From positions 428,304 to 492,303 of the forward strand of contig MNCI01003602.1 of assembly GCA_015680685.1 (NCBI GenBank): a stretch of DNA of 64,000 nt, written 5' to 3'. Position numbers and translations under genes: made by a program. Numbering within the stretch: the stretch's first letter is position 1; each line of letters starts with the position of its first letter. This document shows, piece by piece, positions 46,209 to 59,529 of this stretch. This DNA comes from Gnetum montanum. Its lineage: Eukaryota > Streptophyta > Gnetopsida > Gnetales > Gnetaceae. The notes below the pieces were generated by a model that searched no databases, was not told where the DNA came from, and worked only from the letters and a program-made list of their open reading frames with translations.

Positions 46209-47540
46209 ATTGCAAATATACTCATGAAAATCTTGATTTAGTTGTATTTCTATCAATACAACTTAATCTACCTTTCAAATTTAGCTTAAAATAACATGAG
46301 ATTCTAAAATTTGCTACCCTAACTACGTTGTTATGCAAAACACTATAGCAATGATGTTAAATATTAAAATCTTGCACAATTTCATCATAGAATCTACATA
46401 AAAGCCCTAGATTTTGACATTTCCTTCAGTTACTAGCAAAATAAACTCCAAAAGTTATGCATGCATTCAATTTCTAGTTGTAGATTTATGAAAAATGTGC
46501 AAAAATGCTCCAAACCTAAGCTTCACTCTAGGGTTATTTATCACCATGAAAAAATTAAACTAGAACATCGAACTTCTGATTTTAATTTGCTTTAAGGTAA
46601 CAAACAACATCAAGTCCAAGTTCTATGCTATAATAACTAGCTAGATCTTCTAGAATCTTAGCATATTCTAGACTTCCATAACATTAATGCTATAGTACTA
46701 GTAACAAAACTAGATAAAAATTCCTAACTAGGGTTTAGATAACTTACATTTGAACTCTAAGAGGAAGTTAGTAGGATTAAGACAATGCCCTATTGCTACT
46801 AGCTCCACCTTTGATCCTTTATTTGCCACTACTACTGTTACTTATCATGTTGTTTTCTGGAAGTTTTGCTTCGATATTGCTTTTCATTATTGGTTTGTCA
46901 ATTCTCAAAAGTACTTGATGGAAATGAAAGCTTTTGTACCTAACTCTTTCTCTCCTTATCATTTTTATACTATAGAAATGATGTGTGCTCTAAAAGTTTC
47001 AACATCCATCTCACTTTTGATGTTTCTTGGTTAATTTTTGATGTTTTCTCCTTCTAATAGTAAATTTTATCCTTTGATTCTAGTCCAAGTAAACATGGCT
47101 ACCTACCCAGAGTTCCTACTTCAACCTTTGATCTTGAATCACCCTGTAGGTCAAGTATGTAGAACTATGGATCTTGCCTACCTTAACTTAGTATCAAATT
47201 CAAGTTCTCTCATATCCTCTTTAGAAGTTACTCAGGATAAAATTATATTTTAGTCAAACATCTATTTCCTAGATTGAGATCCTCTTCTAGGTAACAATCA
47301 ACTAATCGATATTCCTATGCTAAGTTGCAAGGATGACAAAAGATCCTTTAGCGTAGTATCCTTCTCTCTTTAGACCTTTGGGAGTATATTTTAGCAATTT
47401 TGCAGAAACATTTAATTACTTTTCCATGGGGATATAGTGATATGCTTAGTCTAGACCCAAAACTTATTTAACATAATATCATTTGGAAGAAGATTCTAAA
47501 TATGTAAAACAAAAGGTTAGGGAAATTCATCTTACTATAG
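46209..47540 (+). other. Region upstream of element G pol, unresolved
   Basis: AT-rich and broken. Small plus-strand frames at 46750-47034 and 47038-47253 show no recognised motif. It could be the degraded gag-pro end of element G or unrelated sequence. Confidence 0.3.
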
Positions 47541-48260
47541 CTCGTACTATAAAAGAAGCAATAACGTTGTAGTTCCCAAGAAGAATCATGATATTTGAAT
47601 CTACATTAACTTTCAAGATCTCAACAAGGTCACTCTTAAGGATGACTTCCCTTTTCCTAACATTGATCAACTATTCATATCTACAACTAGCCATGCTCAT
47701 CTATCCTTTATGGATGGGTTTTCTAGTTATAATCAAATCTAGATAAATCTAGAGCACCAGCACTATACCATGTTCATGACTCCTTGGGAAACATTTTGTT
47801 ATACTAAAATGCCCTTTGGTCTCAAGAATACTGGAGCTACCTACCAATGTGATATGACTTTTATCTTTAATGACATGATGTTTAATGTAGTTAATGACTA
47901 TTTTGATGACTTGACCATCAAGTATATCTTAGCTACTGATCATGCTTTTGACTTAGACCAAGTTATAATTCATTATGACAAGTTTAACTTGCATCTCAAT
48001 CCTAAGAAGTGTATTTTTTAAGTTCTTAAGGGAAAAATGTTAGGTTACCTTGTCTCTCAAGATGGTATAGTTGTTAACCCTGATAATGTCAAAGATATCC
48101 TAGATCTTACACCTCCTTAAGATACTTGAGGTATGTGTATCCTTCAAAATCATCTTCAATCAATCCATCACTTCATTTCTAACCTTATTGATCATCTTTA
48201 TCCTTTAAATCATTTTCTTCATAAATCTACATGTTTCATCTAGGATGAGGAGTGCCGAAA
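47541..48260 (+). pseudogene. Element G reverse transcriptase (decayed)
   Basis: Plus strand reads NFQDLNKVTLKDDFPFPNID, then HAHLSFMDGFSSYNQI with the first catalytic D, then MPFGLKNTGATYQ (about 47808-47846), then YFDDLTIK (YVDD box, 47899-47922), NLHLNPKKCIF and LGYLVSQDGIVVNPD. The order and wording are of the Tat lineage of Ty3-gypsy. Three or more stops. Confidence 0.85.
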
Positions 48261-48699
48261 TGTCTTTGATTCCATCAAAGAACTCTTAACTACTCTTCTC
48301 ATTGTTCATCCTCCACAACTCAGTCAACCCTTCTATCTTTACCTTTCCAAGTCTAATCATTTTATCTTTTTCATGCTTTCTCAATGATATGAAGATAAAG
48401 TTGATCTTCTTGTATACTACATATCTCATCCTTTTTCAGACTGTGAGACTAGATACTCTAATATTAAAAATATTCATCTGATTCTTATCTTCACCATTTA
48501 AAAGTGAAGATACTATCTCCTAAATGCTATGGTATTTATCATTTTCAAAGAAAATATTCTCAAATTCATAGCTAATAATCTTTCTAACAATTATCACTTG
48601 GCTCATTGAAAAACTTTTCTCATAGACTTTAATCTTTGTTTCTTATCTTAACACTCAATTAAAGGATAAGCTATAGCTAATCTTATCTCTTCTTCTGAA

Positions 48700-49160
48700 A
48701 CAATAAATGTTGTTCATAGCTTACAATCTAAGGCTAAAGATTTGAATGTTATCCTTTATTTTGATGAATCACACACATCTTTCAAATCTAATGTAGCTTG
48801 TGTCCTTACTCTCTCTACTAAGCAAGTTCTTTATCAGACTATAAGCTTGATTTCCCTTGCACTAATAACATTTTTGAATATGAGGCTCTTAAATGAGATC
48901 TCTTGCTAGCTTTATAAAATCAAGTCAAAACTATTACTGTTTATGGTGACTCGCAACTTGTCATAAAACAAGTTAATTGTGACTTTGATTATAAGGCTTC
49001 CCACTTGGTTTCTTACCTTGAAATGGCTAAGGAACTTATCTTTTCCTTCTCTGCTCATACGTTGAGCCACATTCCTCATTCTAAGAACATGCTAGTTGAT
49101 GCACTAGCAACTTTTTCCATTCATGATTATCCTTTTGCTATGCAAGATCAACTCATTTAA
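48700..49160 (+). pseudogene. Element G RNase H (decayed)
   Basis: NVILYFDESHTSFKSNVACV (about 48740-48800), then ITVYGDSQLVIKQVNCDFDY and HIPHSKNMLVDALATFS ending near 49115. The first catalytic D and the GDSQ motif are kept; a few stops lie between. Confidence 0.82.
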
Positions 49161-49379
49161 TCTATTGTCTTGACACTTTTTGCCTAATATCACAACTTAT
49201 TAGTAACTATTATCCATATGGGAGATGAAAACCAGTAATATGTTGATCTTATCCACTACCTTATAACTGGAGAAACTCCTAGTCATCTTATGCCTATTCA
49301 AAAGGATGCCTTGCACAAATGTAGTTGAAATTTATAATTAGTAAATCTTAATATTATTTTTTAATTTTCTTTCACAAGT

Positions 49380-50450
49380 GTTCTTATACATTGTTTTAAT
49401 GTTGCTGAGTCTAAGATAGTCCTTGATCAGGTTCACTCAAGAGTTTGCAGTGGATACTTAGGTTTATGCTCCCTAGTTACTCGTATCATTTCTTTAGGCT
49501 ATTGGTGGTCAACCTTAGTAAAACATGCTTATAATCTTGTTAAAACATGAGATACTTGTCAATGGCATTACTCTTTCATTCTTGTTCCTTCACAAGAGCT
49601 CAACATGTTTTAAATCACATGATCCTTTGAAAAATGGAGTATAGGTCTTATTGGTGCCATTAACCTTCCTTTATCTACTAGTAACTAATTTATCTTGACT
49701 ACTATGGAAGAATTCACTAACTCTGTAGAAGCTATTCCTTTGCATTTCACAAATCCCATGCTATATACTTCTTCATCCTTGATCACATCATAGCTCAATG
49801 TACCTTTCTAAATTATAATTGACAAAGGACTTCAATTCAAAAGTAAGGAAGCAACTAATTTCTATTATATGTATCACATTACTCAATCCTTTTCATCACC
49901 TTACTACCCTTAATCTAATGAATAGGTTGTGTCTACTAAGAAAACTTTCATACACTTGCTTCATATCATGGTTAATAAAACCCGATGCAATTAGTACATA
50001 AAGCTTTCCCATGTCCTCTGGGTTTATCATACCACTTTTGTATAGCTACTAGTCATGCTCCATACTTCATGACCTATGGTCCTAAGGAGATCTTATCAAT
50101 TGAGCTCCATATCTCATTTCTCTATGTTGCTTTGTGTGCTTATTGTTTAGATTAAGATAAAAACAATATGTGATGCATTGAGTTTGATCTTCTCAAAGAA
50201 TATCACCAAGCTACTCTTCATAACCTACATGAATATCAAGTAGATATTCAATGCTACCACTCTAGACACATTCAAGTCAAAGAGATCCATGAAGGTGATC
50301 TAGTACTACATCATTTTTCACACTCCAGAGATACAAAGTTCTCTCCCAACTGATAGGATCCTTTCCTAGTGGTTCAATATTTGTAGAATCATGCCTACAT
50401 TCTACTAATTGAGAATAATGTCATTTTTTAGATCCTATCAACAAGAGCTT
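49380..50450 (+). pseudogene. Element G integrase (decayed)
   Basis: The zinc-binding tail reads HAYNLVKT.DTCQWHY, followed by core remnants SIGLIGAINLPLST, FTNSVEAIPLHFTNP, IDKGLQFKS (for TDNGPQF) and SFSSPYYP. The catalytic region has lost consensus residues. It is followed by degraded C-terminal sequence to about 50450. Confidence 0.75.
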
Positions 50451-51579
50451 TTTCAAGTACTATGGCATGTAGCCATGCTATAACACTAAACCTACTAACT
50501 ACTTGAGATCAAACAAGTGTTCTCCTAGTAGCAGTTTACTATCTACTATGTCAAGATAACAAGTTTATTCTAAACTCTTTTTTTCTTACACTCTTTTATT
50601 ATTTCATCTCTATCTCATATTTTGCTATTTCTTTAGCTATATTCTTCCTAATTTTCTATGTTATCTATCATGCTCTACTCTATGTGCTCTGCACAACTAG
50701 TAAGGTTTTGGAGTGCCTTAATTCTTATTACTTCATGTAAGGATGTGATTAAGCATATTATTGAGTGGAATAGTGAGGGTTAATTTTTTATATATATCAC
50801 ATCCTTTTTAGCCATATAGTATGCAATATTTGGCCATGCCCTACTTTTGTTGAATAGCACCATCTTCATAATAAGTGTATGGGTGATATCCTCTTTTCTC
50901 CTCCTACATTTTTGCTTTCTTCTTTTGCATACTATCACTTCTACTCTTCTTTTCCTATATTTTTCTCTATTTCCTCTCAATCCCTCTCCTCATCTATTTC
51001 CATTCCTCTCTATATTTAGCATTAGTAAGGATGAATGAATGTCTCTTCCCCGATGGAGTAAGAAAGTGTTAAATGTAGAGTGATGTAAGGAGTATGAACC
51101 TTTCATATGAGTGAGGGAAGAAAGAGGTTAACTTTAGGGATCTAGCTATGTCCCACTTCTATGACACAACATCCTACCATTGATATATCAATGATTTCCC
51201 TAACATGCTTTCCCTACTTTTTATTATTTTCTCTTTTTTCTCTTCATTGTCTATCTTTCTTTCTCTATCCCTTTTTCTTTTTATGCTATGCATTGGTGAG
51301 GGATAATGAGTGTCTTTGTTTTACTCCAATGAGGATGTGATGAAGATAACTAAGTGGGTTATGGAGTGCTTTATCTATATTTGCATGTGTGCTTCTTGGA
51401 ATTTAGCCATGTCCCACTTTTGTAGTATAGCACTCTATTGTAGGTGTATCAGCAACATCCCAAACTTTCTCTCCTACTCTCCCATTTCATTGAATCCTCT
51501 TTTAGGTACCTACTAGCTTGTCTTTTCTTGATGGATTCTCCTTAACCTTTCAATAGCATCCATTAAGAGGGGACACTCT
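50451..51579 (+). repeat. Element G tail with tandem units near 290 bp
   Basis: Three diverged units, near 50740-51030, 51040-51300 and 51300-51500. Each has TTAGCCATGTCCCACTTTTGT-like, GT(G/A)TAT(C/G)A(G/A)(C/T)GATATCC-like and CTCTTTTCTC-like parts, in the same order. Ends in the polypurine run AAGAGGGGACACTCT at 51565-51579. Confidence 0.55.
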
Positions 51580-52596
51580 TGTACCCATTTTGGATTTTCT
51601 TACAAGTTAGAGACTTGGGTACATTCTATGGCTTCTTAGCACTTAGGCCATCTTCAACAATTTAGCTTTGACATCTCAAATCATCTATAATGTTATTTTG
51701 GCTCCATTTTTAGTTTTAATGTTTGACATCAATTTTAGTGTCGATTCTATCTTCAACTTCTAACATCTTGCATTAAATTAGTTTTGACATCCTGCATCAA
51801 ACTCTCAATGTTCATAATCAATCTCATTGTTGAAATCCAAAGTTAGCTTTCATCCTTAGCTTTTAACATTTTGCATCAAATTAGTTTTGATGGCTTGCAT
51901 TAGAATCCCAATGTCTAGTGTCAACTTACTTTCAATGTCTAATGTTAGCTTTTGTCTCCAACATTTGATGCCCCATGTTAGACTTTCGATATTCAGTGTC
52001 AAACTTTGCTCTCTATGTCATTTTTCTTATCTAGAACCTTCTAGAAACTTTTAGAAGATTTTTTGGCCTCCATTGTCATTCCTACATATTCTAGAGGCAT
52101 TTTTAGCCTATATATAGAAAAACACCCTTAAACATAAAGGGCTTAGCTTTTTAAGTTTGGATCTCTTATTGTGTTAACCACCACTTTGCTTCTAAGAGAT
52201 CTACTAAGCAATTTTAGCTCTCTTTCTGCTTTTCCCTCTTTTCCTTGTTGACTAATTATATTCCCTTCATGTTATCCTTTTGACACATGAATATTTGCTA
52301 AAAATCATATCAACACACCGATTTGATCGTTTCTTTACAATCATCAACTGCTAAAACTACTACCATTCCTATCAAATCTACCTTAGTGCACTCACTAGAG
52401 CAAGAATAGGATAACACAGCTCCTTTTTAGACACCTCTAATCTTTGGTATATGTCTTGAAACATATCTCTACAAGTTTTCATTTCTTTGCTGTAATTTGG
52501 ATTTTCTATTTCTAAATCTTTTATTCTTGGTTTTTCCCAAATTAGCTCTAGATCTATTTTCTTCGTGTTTTCCTTCTTGGTTTGCATGCATTAGTC
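51580..52596 (+). repeat. Element G LTR, first part (interrupted by H)
   Basis: Starts TGTACCCATTTTGG after the polypurine tract. It holds several diverged repeats around TTTTGACATC(T/C)TGCAT(C/T)AAA (51660-52020) and a TATA box TATATATA at 52109-52116. It is broken off by element H at 52597; a continuation is expected after 59399 but its end cannot be fixed. Confidence 0.6.
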
Positions 52597-53609
52597 AATT
52601 GGAGTAGGTTCACTCTAATAATTAAATCATTTTTAATGCACTAAATCTAGATATTATGCAAAGATAAAAAATTTTGTTAAAAAATAAGAAAACTAGCTAT
52701 CTTTAATTAAATTATTAGAGGATTACAATAGGGTTAAAAAAAACCCAAAACCTATTACACTTAATCAATATTATAGAGCATAAGGCTCTACAACCACACA
52801 ATGATTGTTCTCAATGCAAGACACAACCAATAGAAATCCCTTCCATAACCCATAACTATGATTTCAACTCACAAGTGAGATACACAAGGATAGAATACAT
52901 AGACCAACACACCACAAGCTAATCTTGGAGCTGCAATCATCATTTGTACTCACTCAATGTGCTCACCCAAACTCTTTTGCTTAACTTTCCACTCTTGAAA
53001 TCTTTTTCTCTCATTTTCATGCATAGATGTTCTCTATCTCTCTCTCTCTCTCTCTCTCTCCTTCATGGATGGATACATACATATTATAGAGATCCAAAAT
53101 CCTAGGAATCTTTCTATTCACCTTCCTAGATGTTTTCCATAAGGATCTGGAGTCTTTTGGATGTCTCCCCATCAAAACTACTATGTTGAAAATTTTTCCT
53201 CATTGTCTAAGATGTCTCTAGCTTTGTAGGGACATCTACTACAAAAACCCAACTCTCTGGTGAGATGTTTACTATTTTTTTGAGATGTCTCATCTAGTCT
53301 TGAGATGTCTCAATTTCTAGTGAGACATCTCATCTACAAGTGCCAAATACAAAAATGCTTATTTTGATGCTTGAAACCTCTAAATGTCTCCAAAAAAGTC
53401 CCCATAGATCTTGAAACCTCCTAGACTCATCAAAATGAGTTCAAAACACCCTAAAACATGCCAAAAAATTTAGGAATCATCGTAAACAAAATCAACACAA
53501 GAAGACACACAAAATTAGGACACATACATCTATGTCTTCTTCAACCATGAAACCTACAAAAATAGCTTATAGGAAAAAGCATAAGGGAATTAGAATAGAT
53601 GTTCCTATA
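52597..53609 (-). repeat. Element H, 3' LTR (minus orientation)
   Basis: Pairs with 58372-59399 over the full length: both open GGAGTAGGTTCACTC and close with (G/A)TGTTCCTA(C/T)A. Contains a (TC)n microsatellite at 53037-53061. Terminal TG has decayed. Confidence 0.9.
53037..53061. repeat. (TC)n microsatellite in H 3' LTR
   Basis: About a dozen TC units; the matching place in the 5' LTR (about 58810-58835) has only CTCTCTCT, so it expanded after insertion. Confidence 0.85.
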
Positions 53610-53640
53610 CTAGCTCTCCCACCCTTCAAAAAATGAACTT
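53610..53640 (-). other. Polypurine tract of element H
   Basis: The reverse complement reads GAAGGGTGGGAGAGC right before the LTR start on the minus strand. Confidence 0.6.
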
Positions 53641-53669
53641 ATGTAAATGAGGGAGTAGGGGTTGAAATA

Positions 53670-55110
53670 ATTCCTTACTCAACAAGTTTGGTCTCATAGA
53701 CCCATACAACATCATCAATGGATTGATCCTCCCAATGGATTAAGTATTCATGCCTCTTGACTCACCAAGTACTAGAAGCTTTTCTCCACTTGAGTATGAT
53801 TGCCTTCCTCTCCATTAAAGTTTTGGATTGATCAGTTTCCCCCTTCAACTCATCGATTCTACCTTGTATGGTCTCCTCATCAGCTAGTCCATGATAGTGC
53901 ACAAGATCTAAAATATTAAACACAAAATACATTCCAACATCATTTGGTAAATCAATATCAAAAACACTATCATTAATTTTAGCCTTAATTTTAAAAGGCC
54001 CCACCTTCTTGCCTTTCAATTTGAAGAAGTTAACATCTCTCAACTATTTCTTCTTCAAGTGGATCCAAAGTAAGTCACTAATAGCAAAATTAGACTTCCA
54101 CTTACTCTCATTTCTCTTAAGAACTCTCTCTTTAGCCTTCTTCTCAAGATTTAATTTTACTTGTATATGGAGATCCCTCATCTCTTGTACAAAATCAACA
54201 CTAAGTGGAGCTTCACCATCAAAGCTCTTCAAAGTGTCCACCATCTTTGAACAAAATTCATAATTCACCTCAAATGGATTTTTACCAATTGCAACATGAA
54301 AAGCATCATTATAGAAAAAATTAGCTTGACACAACAACTTTTTTCACCTGTTTAATTGTCCATCACACAAGCATCTCAATATGTTTAGCAAGGATTTATT
54401 CACCACATCAATTTGACCATCGGATTGTGAATGATATGCACTAGAAAAATTCAACTTTGTCCCTAAAATCTTCCAAAGGGACCTCCAAAAATAACTTATG
54501 AATTTGGAGTCTTTGTAACTAACAATATTTAAAGGAATACCATGCAACTTCACAACCTTCTAGAAAAATAAATTTTCCATATGAGAAGCATCACTCACCT
54601 TCTTGCATGGAAAAAAATGTGTCATCTTGGAGAACCTAGCCACAACAACAAAAATTACATCATTCCCACTCTTGATCTTTGGAATACCACTCACAAAGTT
54701 CATCGACACACTTTCCCATGGACTTTTGGGAATTAGCAAAGGTATATAGTATCCATCTACACCTTTATCTCCTTTGAACTTCTAATATGTCAAGCACCCC
54801 TTCACAAATTTTGAAACTCGTGTTATCACACTAGGGCAATAATAGTGCCTACCCACAAGTTCCAATGTTTTATCCCTATCCATGTGACCTGTCATGCCAC
54901 TACAATGCTTTTCAAACAAAATCTTTTTCCTAATATCATAATTAGGAGCACATACCTTTCTAGTCTCAAATAATAGTTCATCTTGAATATGATAGTCCCT
55001 CCATTGGTCTTTCCTATTCATCAATAGCTCTTTGAGGCTCCTCAAAACCTACCCAAAATCAACATCATGCTCATACAAAGAAGCAAAATCATCCATACCT
55101 TCCACATGAA
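53670..55110 (-). pseudogene. Element H integrase with chromodomain (decayed)
   Basis: Minus strand from 55045: zinc-binding part with HCSGMTGHMDRDKTLELV and FVKGCLTY, core MNFVSGIPKIKSGNDVIFVV, RFSKMTHFFPC, then SAYHSQSDGQIDVVNKSL, then the GPFKIKAKINDSVFDIDLP barrel-like part (54043-53900). The C-terminus reads RHEYLIHWEDQSIDDVVW, a chromodomain. A terminal chromodomain places H in the chromovirus branch of Ty3-gypsy; such domains steer insertion to particular chromatin. Confidence 0.85.
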
Positions 55111-55470
55111 GTACACTAAAATTCACTACATGCACCCTAGATAATGCATCAGCCACCACATTGGCTTTACCACTTTTGTGCTTCAACATAAAATTGAACT
55201 CTTATAACTATGCAAGCCACTTCATGTGCTTTGCACTCAACTTCTTTTGTGAGTTTAGAAATTGAACTACCATGTGGTCTGTCATCAAGATGAACTTTTG
55301 GACAACAAGTAATGCCTTTAATGCTTTATTTCTTGTAGTGTACAACTCCTTCTCATATATGCTATAATTTTTCCTTAGCTCATTCAAGTTTTTAGAAAAG
55401 AAAGCAGTAGGCCTACCTTCTTGTATAAGTACCCCACCAATGGCAAGTCCACTTGCATCCACCTACACAT
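55111..55470 (-). pseudogene. Element H RNase H (decayed)
   Basis: VDASGLAIGGVLIQEGRPTA, FFSKNLNELRKNYSIYEKEL, MTDHMVVQFLN and NVVADALSRVH follow in order on the minus strand. Nearly open over 84 residues (55462-55208). Confidence 0.85.
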
Positions 55471-55589
55471 GAAAAAGCTTCTGAAAATCTAGAATTGCAC
55501 GCACCAATTCACTGGTAATCTTTGCTTTTAACAAGTCAAAGCTCCCTTGGGTTTCATTATCCCACCTAAATTCTTTATGCTTCTTCAAG

Positions 55590-56420
55590 AATGAAACATA
55601 GATCATGAAATATCATAAACTTTTTTATGAATTATCTCTAAAAACCTACTAAACCATGGGATGATCTTACCTCCCCAACATTCTTAAGAGTTGGCCAATC
55701 CCTAATAGCCTTAACCTTGGTAGCTTTCATCTGAATTTGGCTTTTAAAAACCACATGACCCAAATCTATGATTTTCCTATAGAAAAAATGACTTTTTTCC
55801 ATGTTGATCACCAACTGGACCTCCTCTAACTTAAGGCATATCATCCTCAAATGATCCAAGTACTCTTCCTCCTTAAAGCTATACACCAAAATATCATCAA
55901 AATAAAGACAATACAGCACTTACCAATCAAATTCTTCAATACATCATGCATCAGCCTCATGAATGTAGTAGGTGCATTCGTGAGCCCAAATAACATCACC
56001 AACCACTTAAACAATCCATATGATGTTTTGAAAGTTATCTTCCACTCATTACCAAGCCTAATTCTGATTTGATGGTAACAACTCTTCAAATCAATTTTGC
56101 TAAAAATCTTTGCATTAGTAAGGACATCAAGGATATCATCTATCCTTGGAATAGAAAACCTATACCTCAGTATTATCTTCTTCACTACCCTAGAATCAAT
56201 GCACATCCTTCATTCATTGTTGTTCTTCTTTGGCACTAACACTATTGGAATTGCATAAGGTGAAATGGATTCCCTCACAAAGCCATTTGCAAGTAACCCC
56301 TCTACTTACCTTTGCAATTCGACCTTTTGATTTGGTGCCATTTGGTAAGCTCTCTCATTTGGAACGGTAGCACTATGAATGAAGTCAATCTGATGTTGTA
56401 CATTCCTCATTGGTGGTAGT
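55590..56420 (-). pseudogene. Element H reverse transcriptase (decayed)
   Basis: [40 protein letters not shown] (first catalytic D), [20 protein letters not shown], then YFDDILVYS (YVDD-type box) near 55905, and LGHVV. One frame shift lies near 55900 between the two open parts. Confidence 0.88.
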
Positions 56421-56829
56421 TGATCCAATTTCCTCTTGAACACCTTGGAAAATTTCTCCTTCAAGTGTAGCACACTTGTAGGAAGTTGAACCTACACATC
56501 ATCATGGTTAGTAGCAACTTTTCTCATAACAACAAAACCAAAAATTAATTTCATCATGTTCCTTAATATATTTCCTCTCTCCTAGAAGGATTAAGAAAGA
56601 ATTAAGTGAGCTTTGCTAACTTACTTGTTTAGTTTTCATAGAAATCAAATCATGGATTCCATCAAGTCTAACACTCCACACATTTCTTGCTCCATAAAAC
56701 TAAGCACCATTGTCAAATTTCCAAGAACAACCAAGAATTACATTAGTATAATCTATTGGATGCACATCACATTTCATAGCATCATGAAAACTTCCAATTT
56801 TAAATTTCAAAGTACATTGTTCCCTCACC

Positions 56830-57085
56830 TCTTAGGAAAAATCTTTAGACAACCAATGCACCTTATAGGGTCTTGGATGAGGATTAGTTACCAAACCCAA
56901 TCTAGTGACTACTCTAGAAGAAATAACATTTTCTTGGGCTCCCTTATCAATCAAAACATGAATCCATTTCCTATTAAGCAAAAATCTGGCCCCAATCTGA
57001 AACAACAATTTCCTATCAGGATGATCTCCTCTATTGACATTCCTCATGACTACACAAGAATTTAATTTAAAAACATCCACAATTT
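56830..57085 (-). pseudogene. Element H protease (decayed)
   Basis: RKWIHVLIDKGAQENVISSR: the aspartic-protease motif DSGA has become DKGA, then VTRLGLVT. Inactive as read. Confidence 0.65.
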
Positions 57086-58310
57086 TTGAAGCATTAGGAT
57101 TACCTCTCTGAAGAGCTTAGCTTGATGTCTCCTCTACCTCCATGGTTTGCACATCTTTGTCCTTGGATGCCTTATGAAGAGGACATTCCCATTACTTTTG
57201 TCACCATTCTTCACATTTGAAACACTATAGTTTTAATGATTTGTTGCCTTTACCCTTGCCTCCATTGTCTTGGTCCTTCTTAGCTTTACCCTTCTCATCA
57301 GCTCTTTCAATCTTCTTATCTTGGTTGCCCACCTTGTCTTCAAATTTAGTCTTAGATCGCTTATCAGATCTAGATCCCTTCTCCTTCTCCTTAGAAGTTT
57401 GTTTGCTCATATTTTCAAATCCATCTAATTTCTTCTCAGCTTTGAGTGTTAAATCATAATCCTCATCAAGAGCTTATGGCTTAGAAAAGGATAACTCTTG
57501 TTGATACACCATTTTGAGACCTCCTAAAAATATTGAAGCATGTTCATTCTCCTTTCAGTTTACCTTATCTTAATGGAATAGATCATACAATTTGATGTCA
57601 AATTCTTTGACATCCTTGTCACTTTGCCTTAGGAATTTTAAATTCATAATGATTTCTTGTCTTTGGTGAGACTCTTCAACCTGTACTTCATTAGATCCCA
57701 ATCTCTAATAGCTTGACCATTTTGTCTTTCATAAACCTGGGACTCCTTTTCCCATCAGGTAGAAGCGAGAACTTCTAATTTGGATTTAGTAGTAGGAACC
57801 CTCAAGTTACTCAGTATCTCTTCTAACTAAAAATGCTTCTCAAGTACCTTCAGCCAACTTGCAAAAGCATTGGTGCCATCTACACTATTGAAAGTCTTCA
57901 ACTCTACATATGAAAATCTTGAAGCATTTTTGAACACTCTCACAAGCCTTGCCTCATCTTCATCATCAACCTTGCTTGAAGAAGTATTGAACACCATTGA
58001 AGCCCTTGGAGTTCTTAGTTGAGGAATAGGATTCCCTCCCATTGGAATCCTTGGCTAATGGTTTCCTATACTCCCATAGCTTGATTAACCTTCCTCTTCA
58101 TCCACTTTATCTCCAGCTAGCTGTGAAACTTCTTCATCTAAACATACATGCTTGTCACCTCCATGTGTTGAAATATGGCTAGGACTAGCATGTCTATTCA
58201 CCTTTGCACTGATTTCATCCAATTAAGCAATCATCATCTAAAAGGTAGACTTCATTCTCTCCATGTCATGATTCAGAGCTTGCACTTGTCTCTTCTTAGG
58301 TGTCATTTGA
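57086..58310 (-). pseudogene. Element H gag (decayed)
   Basis: N-terminal part near 58310-58050; YVELKTFNSVDGTNAFASWL near 57890; a Lys-rich linker 57410-57230 (KEKGSRSDKRSKTKFEDKVG); and a CCHC-type knuckle CFKCEEW.QK.WECP near 57230-57185, whose His is replaced. Stops at several points. Confidence 0.72.
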
Positions 58311-58339
58311 AATTGACAAAATCCTTAACCAATTTCTAA

Positions 58340-58371
58340 GCAACAATAAAACTAAGCTTTGATACCAATAA
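58340..58371 (-). other. Primer-binding site of element H (tRNA-Met type)
   Basis: On the minus strand TTATTGGTATCAAAGC follows the LTR, close to the classic initiator-Met site TGGTATCAGAGC. Confidence 0.8.
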
Positions 58372-59399
58372 TGTTGGAGTAGGTTCACTCCAATAATTAA
58401 ATCATATTCAATGCACTAAATCCATATATTATGCAAAGATAGAAATTTTTGTTAGAAAATAAGGAAAGTAGCTATCATTAATTAAATTATTAGAAGATTA
58501 CAATAGGGTTCACAAAACCCACAAGCATACAAAACATGTCACACTCAACCGATATTACAAAGCATGAGGCTCTACAACCATACAATGGTTGTTCTCAATG
58601 CATGAAACAATCAATGGAAATCCCTCTCACAACCTGAGACTGAGATATCAACTTACAAGTGATATACAAGAGGATAGAACACATAGACCAACACACCAAA
58701 AGTTCATTATGGAGTTGCAATCATCGTTTGCACTCATTCAATGTGCTCACCCAATCTCTCTTGCTTAGCTCTCCACTCTTGAAAGCTTTTTCTTCTCTTA
58801 CTTTCCTACATAGATGCACTCTCTCTCTTTTGTTTTCTTCATGGATGCATACATATATATTATAGAAATCCAAAATCCTAGGAATCTTTCTATTTTTCTT
58901 CCTAGATGTTTTCCATAAGGATTTGGAGCCTTTCAAATGTTTCCCCATCAAAAGTGCCATGTTGGAGCTTTTTCCTCGCTATTTGAGATGTCTCTGGCTT
59001 TGCTGGGATGTCTACTACAAAAACCTAGCCCTTGAATGAGACATTTATTATTTTTATGGGATATCTCATTTGGCCCTAAGACATCTCAATTTCTAGTGAG
59101 ATGTCTTCACCAAGAGATCTCACTTGCAAGTGCCAAATACAAAAATGCTCATTTTGATGTCTAAAACCTTTAAATGCCTCCAAACAAGTTCCCATAGATC
59201 CTAGAACCCCCTAGGCTCATCAAAATGAGTCCAAAACACCTTGAAACATGCCAAAACATTTAGGAATCATCATAAGCAAAATCAACACAAGAAGACACAT
59301 AAAAATAGGACACATTTGTCTAGGTCTTCTTCAATTGCAAAACCTACAAAAACAACTTGTAGGACAAAGCACAAGGAAATCAGAATAGGTGTTCCTACA
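58372..59399 (-). repeat. Element H, 5' LTR (minus orientation)
   Basis: Plus-strand edges TGTTGGAGTAGG and GTGTTCCTACA give proper TG...CA termini. About 1.03 kb, diverged from the 3' LTR by scattered substitutions. No convincing target-site duplication (flanks TAGTC and CCATC). Confidence 0.9.
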
Positions 59400-59529
59400 C
59401 CATCAATAGATCTATTTCTTTTTCATGATGGTTTCATACATCTTTTTGCTGCTAATCACGTATTTATATTATGCTACATTTTTCCTTTATTTATACATTT
59501 CCTATAGGTTATTTCATGCACATAACCCA
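59400..59529. other. Continuation of element G LTR or junction DNA
   Basis: AT-rich sequence between H and the copia remnant; no repeat edge was identified. Confidence 0.3.

Noticed and set aside
52592-59404. Target-site duplication for element H
   Set aside because: Flanks TAGTC and CCATC share only two of five positions; not enough to claim.
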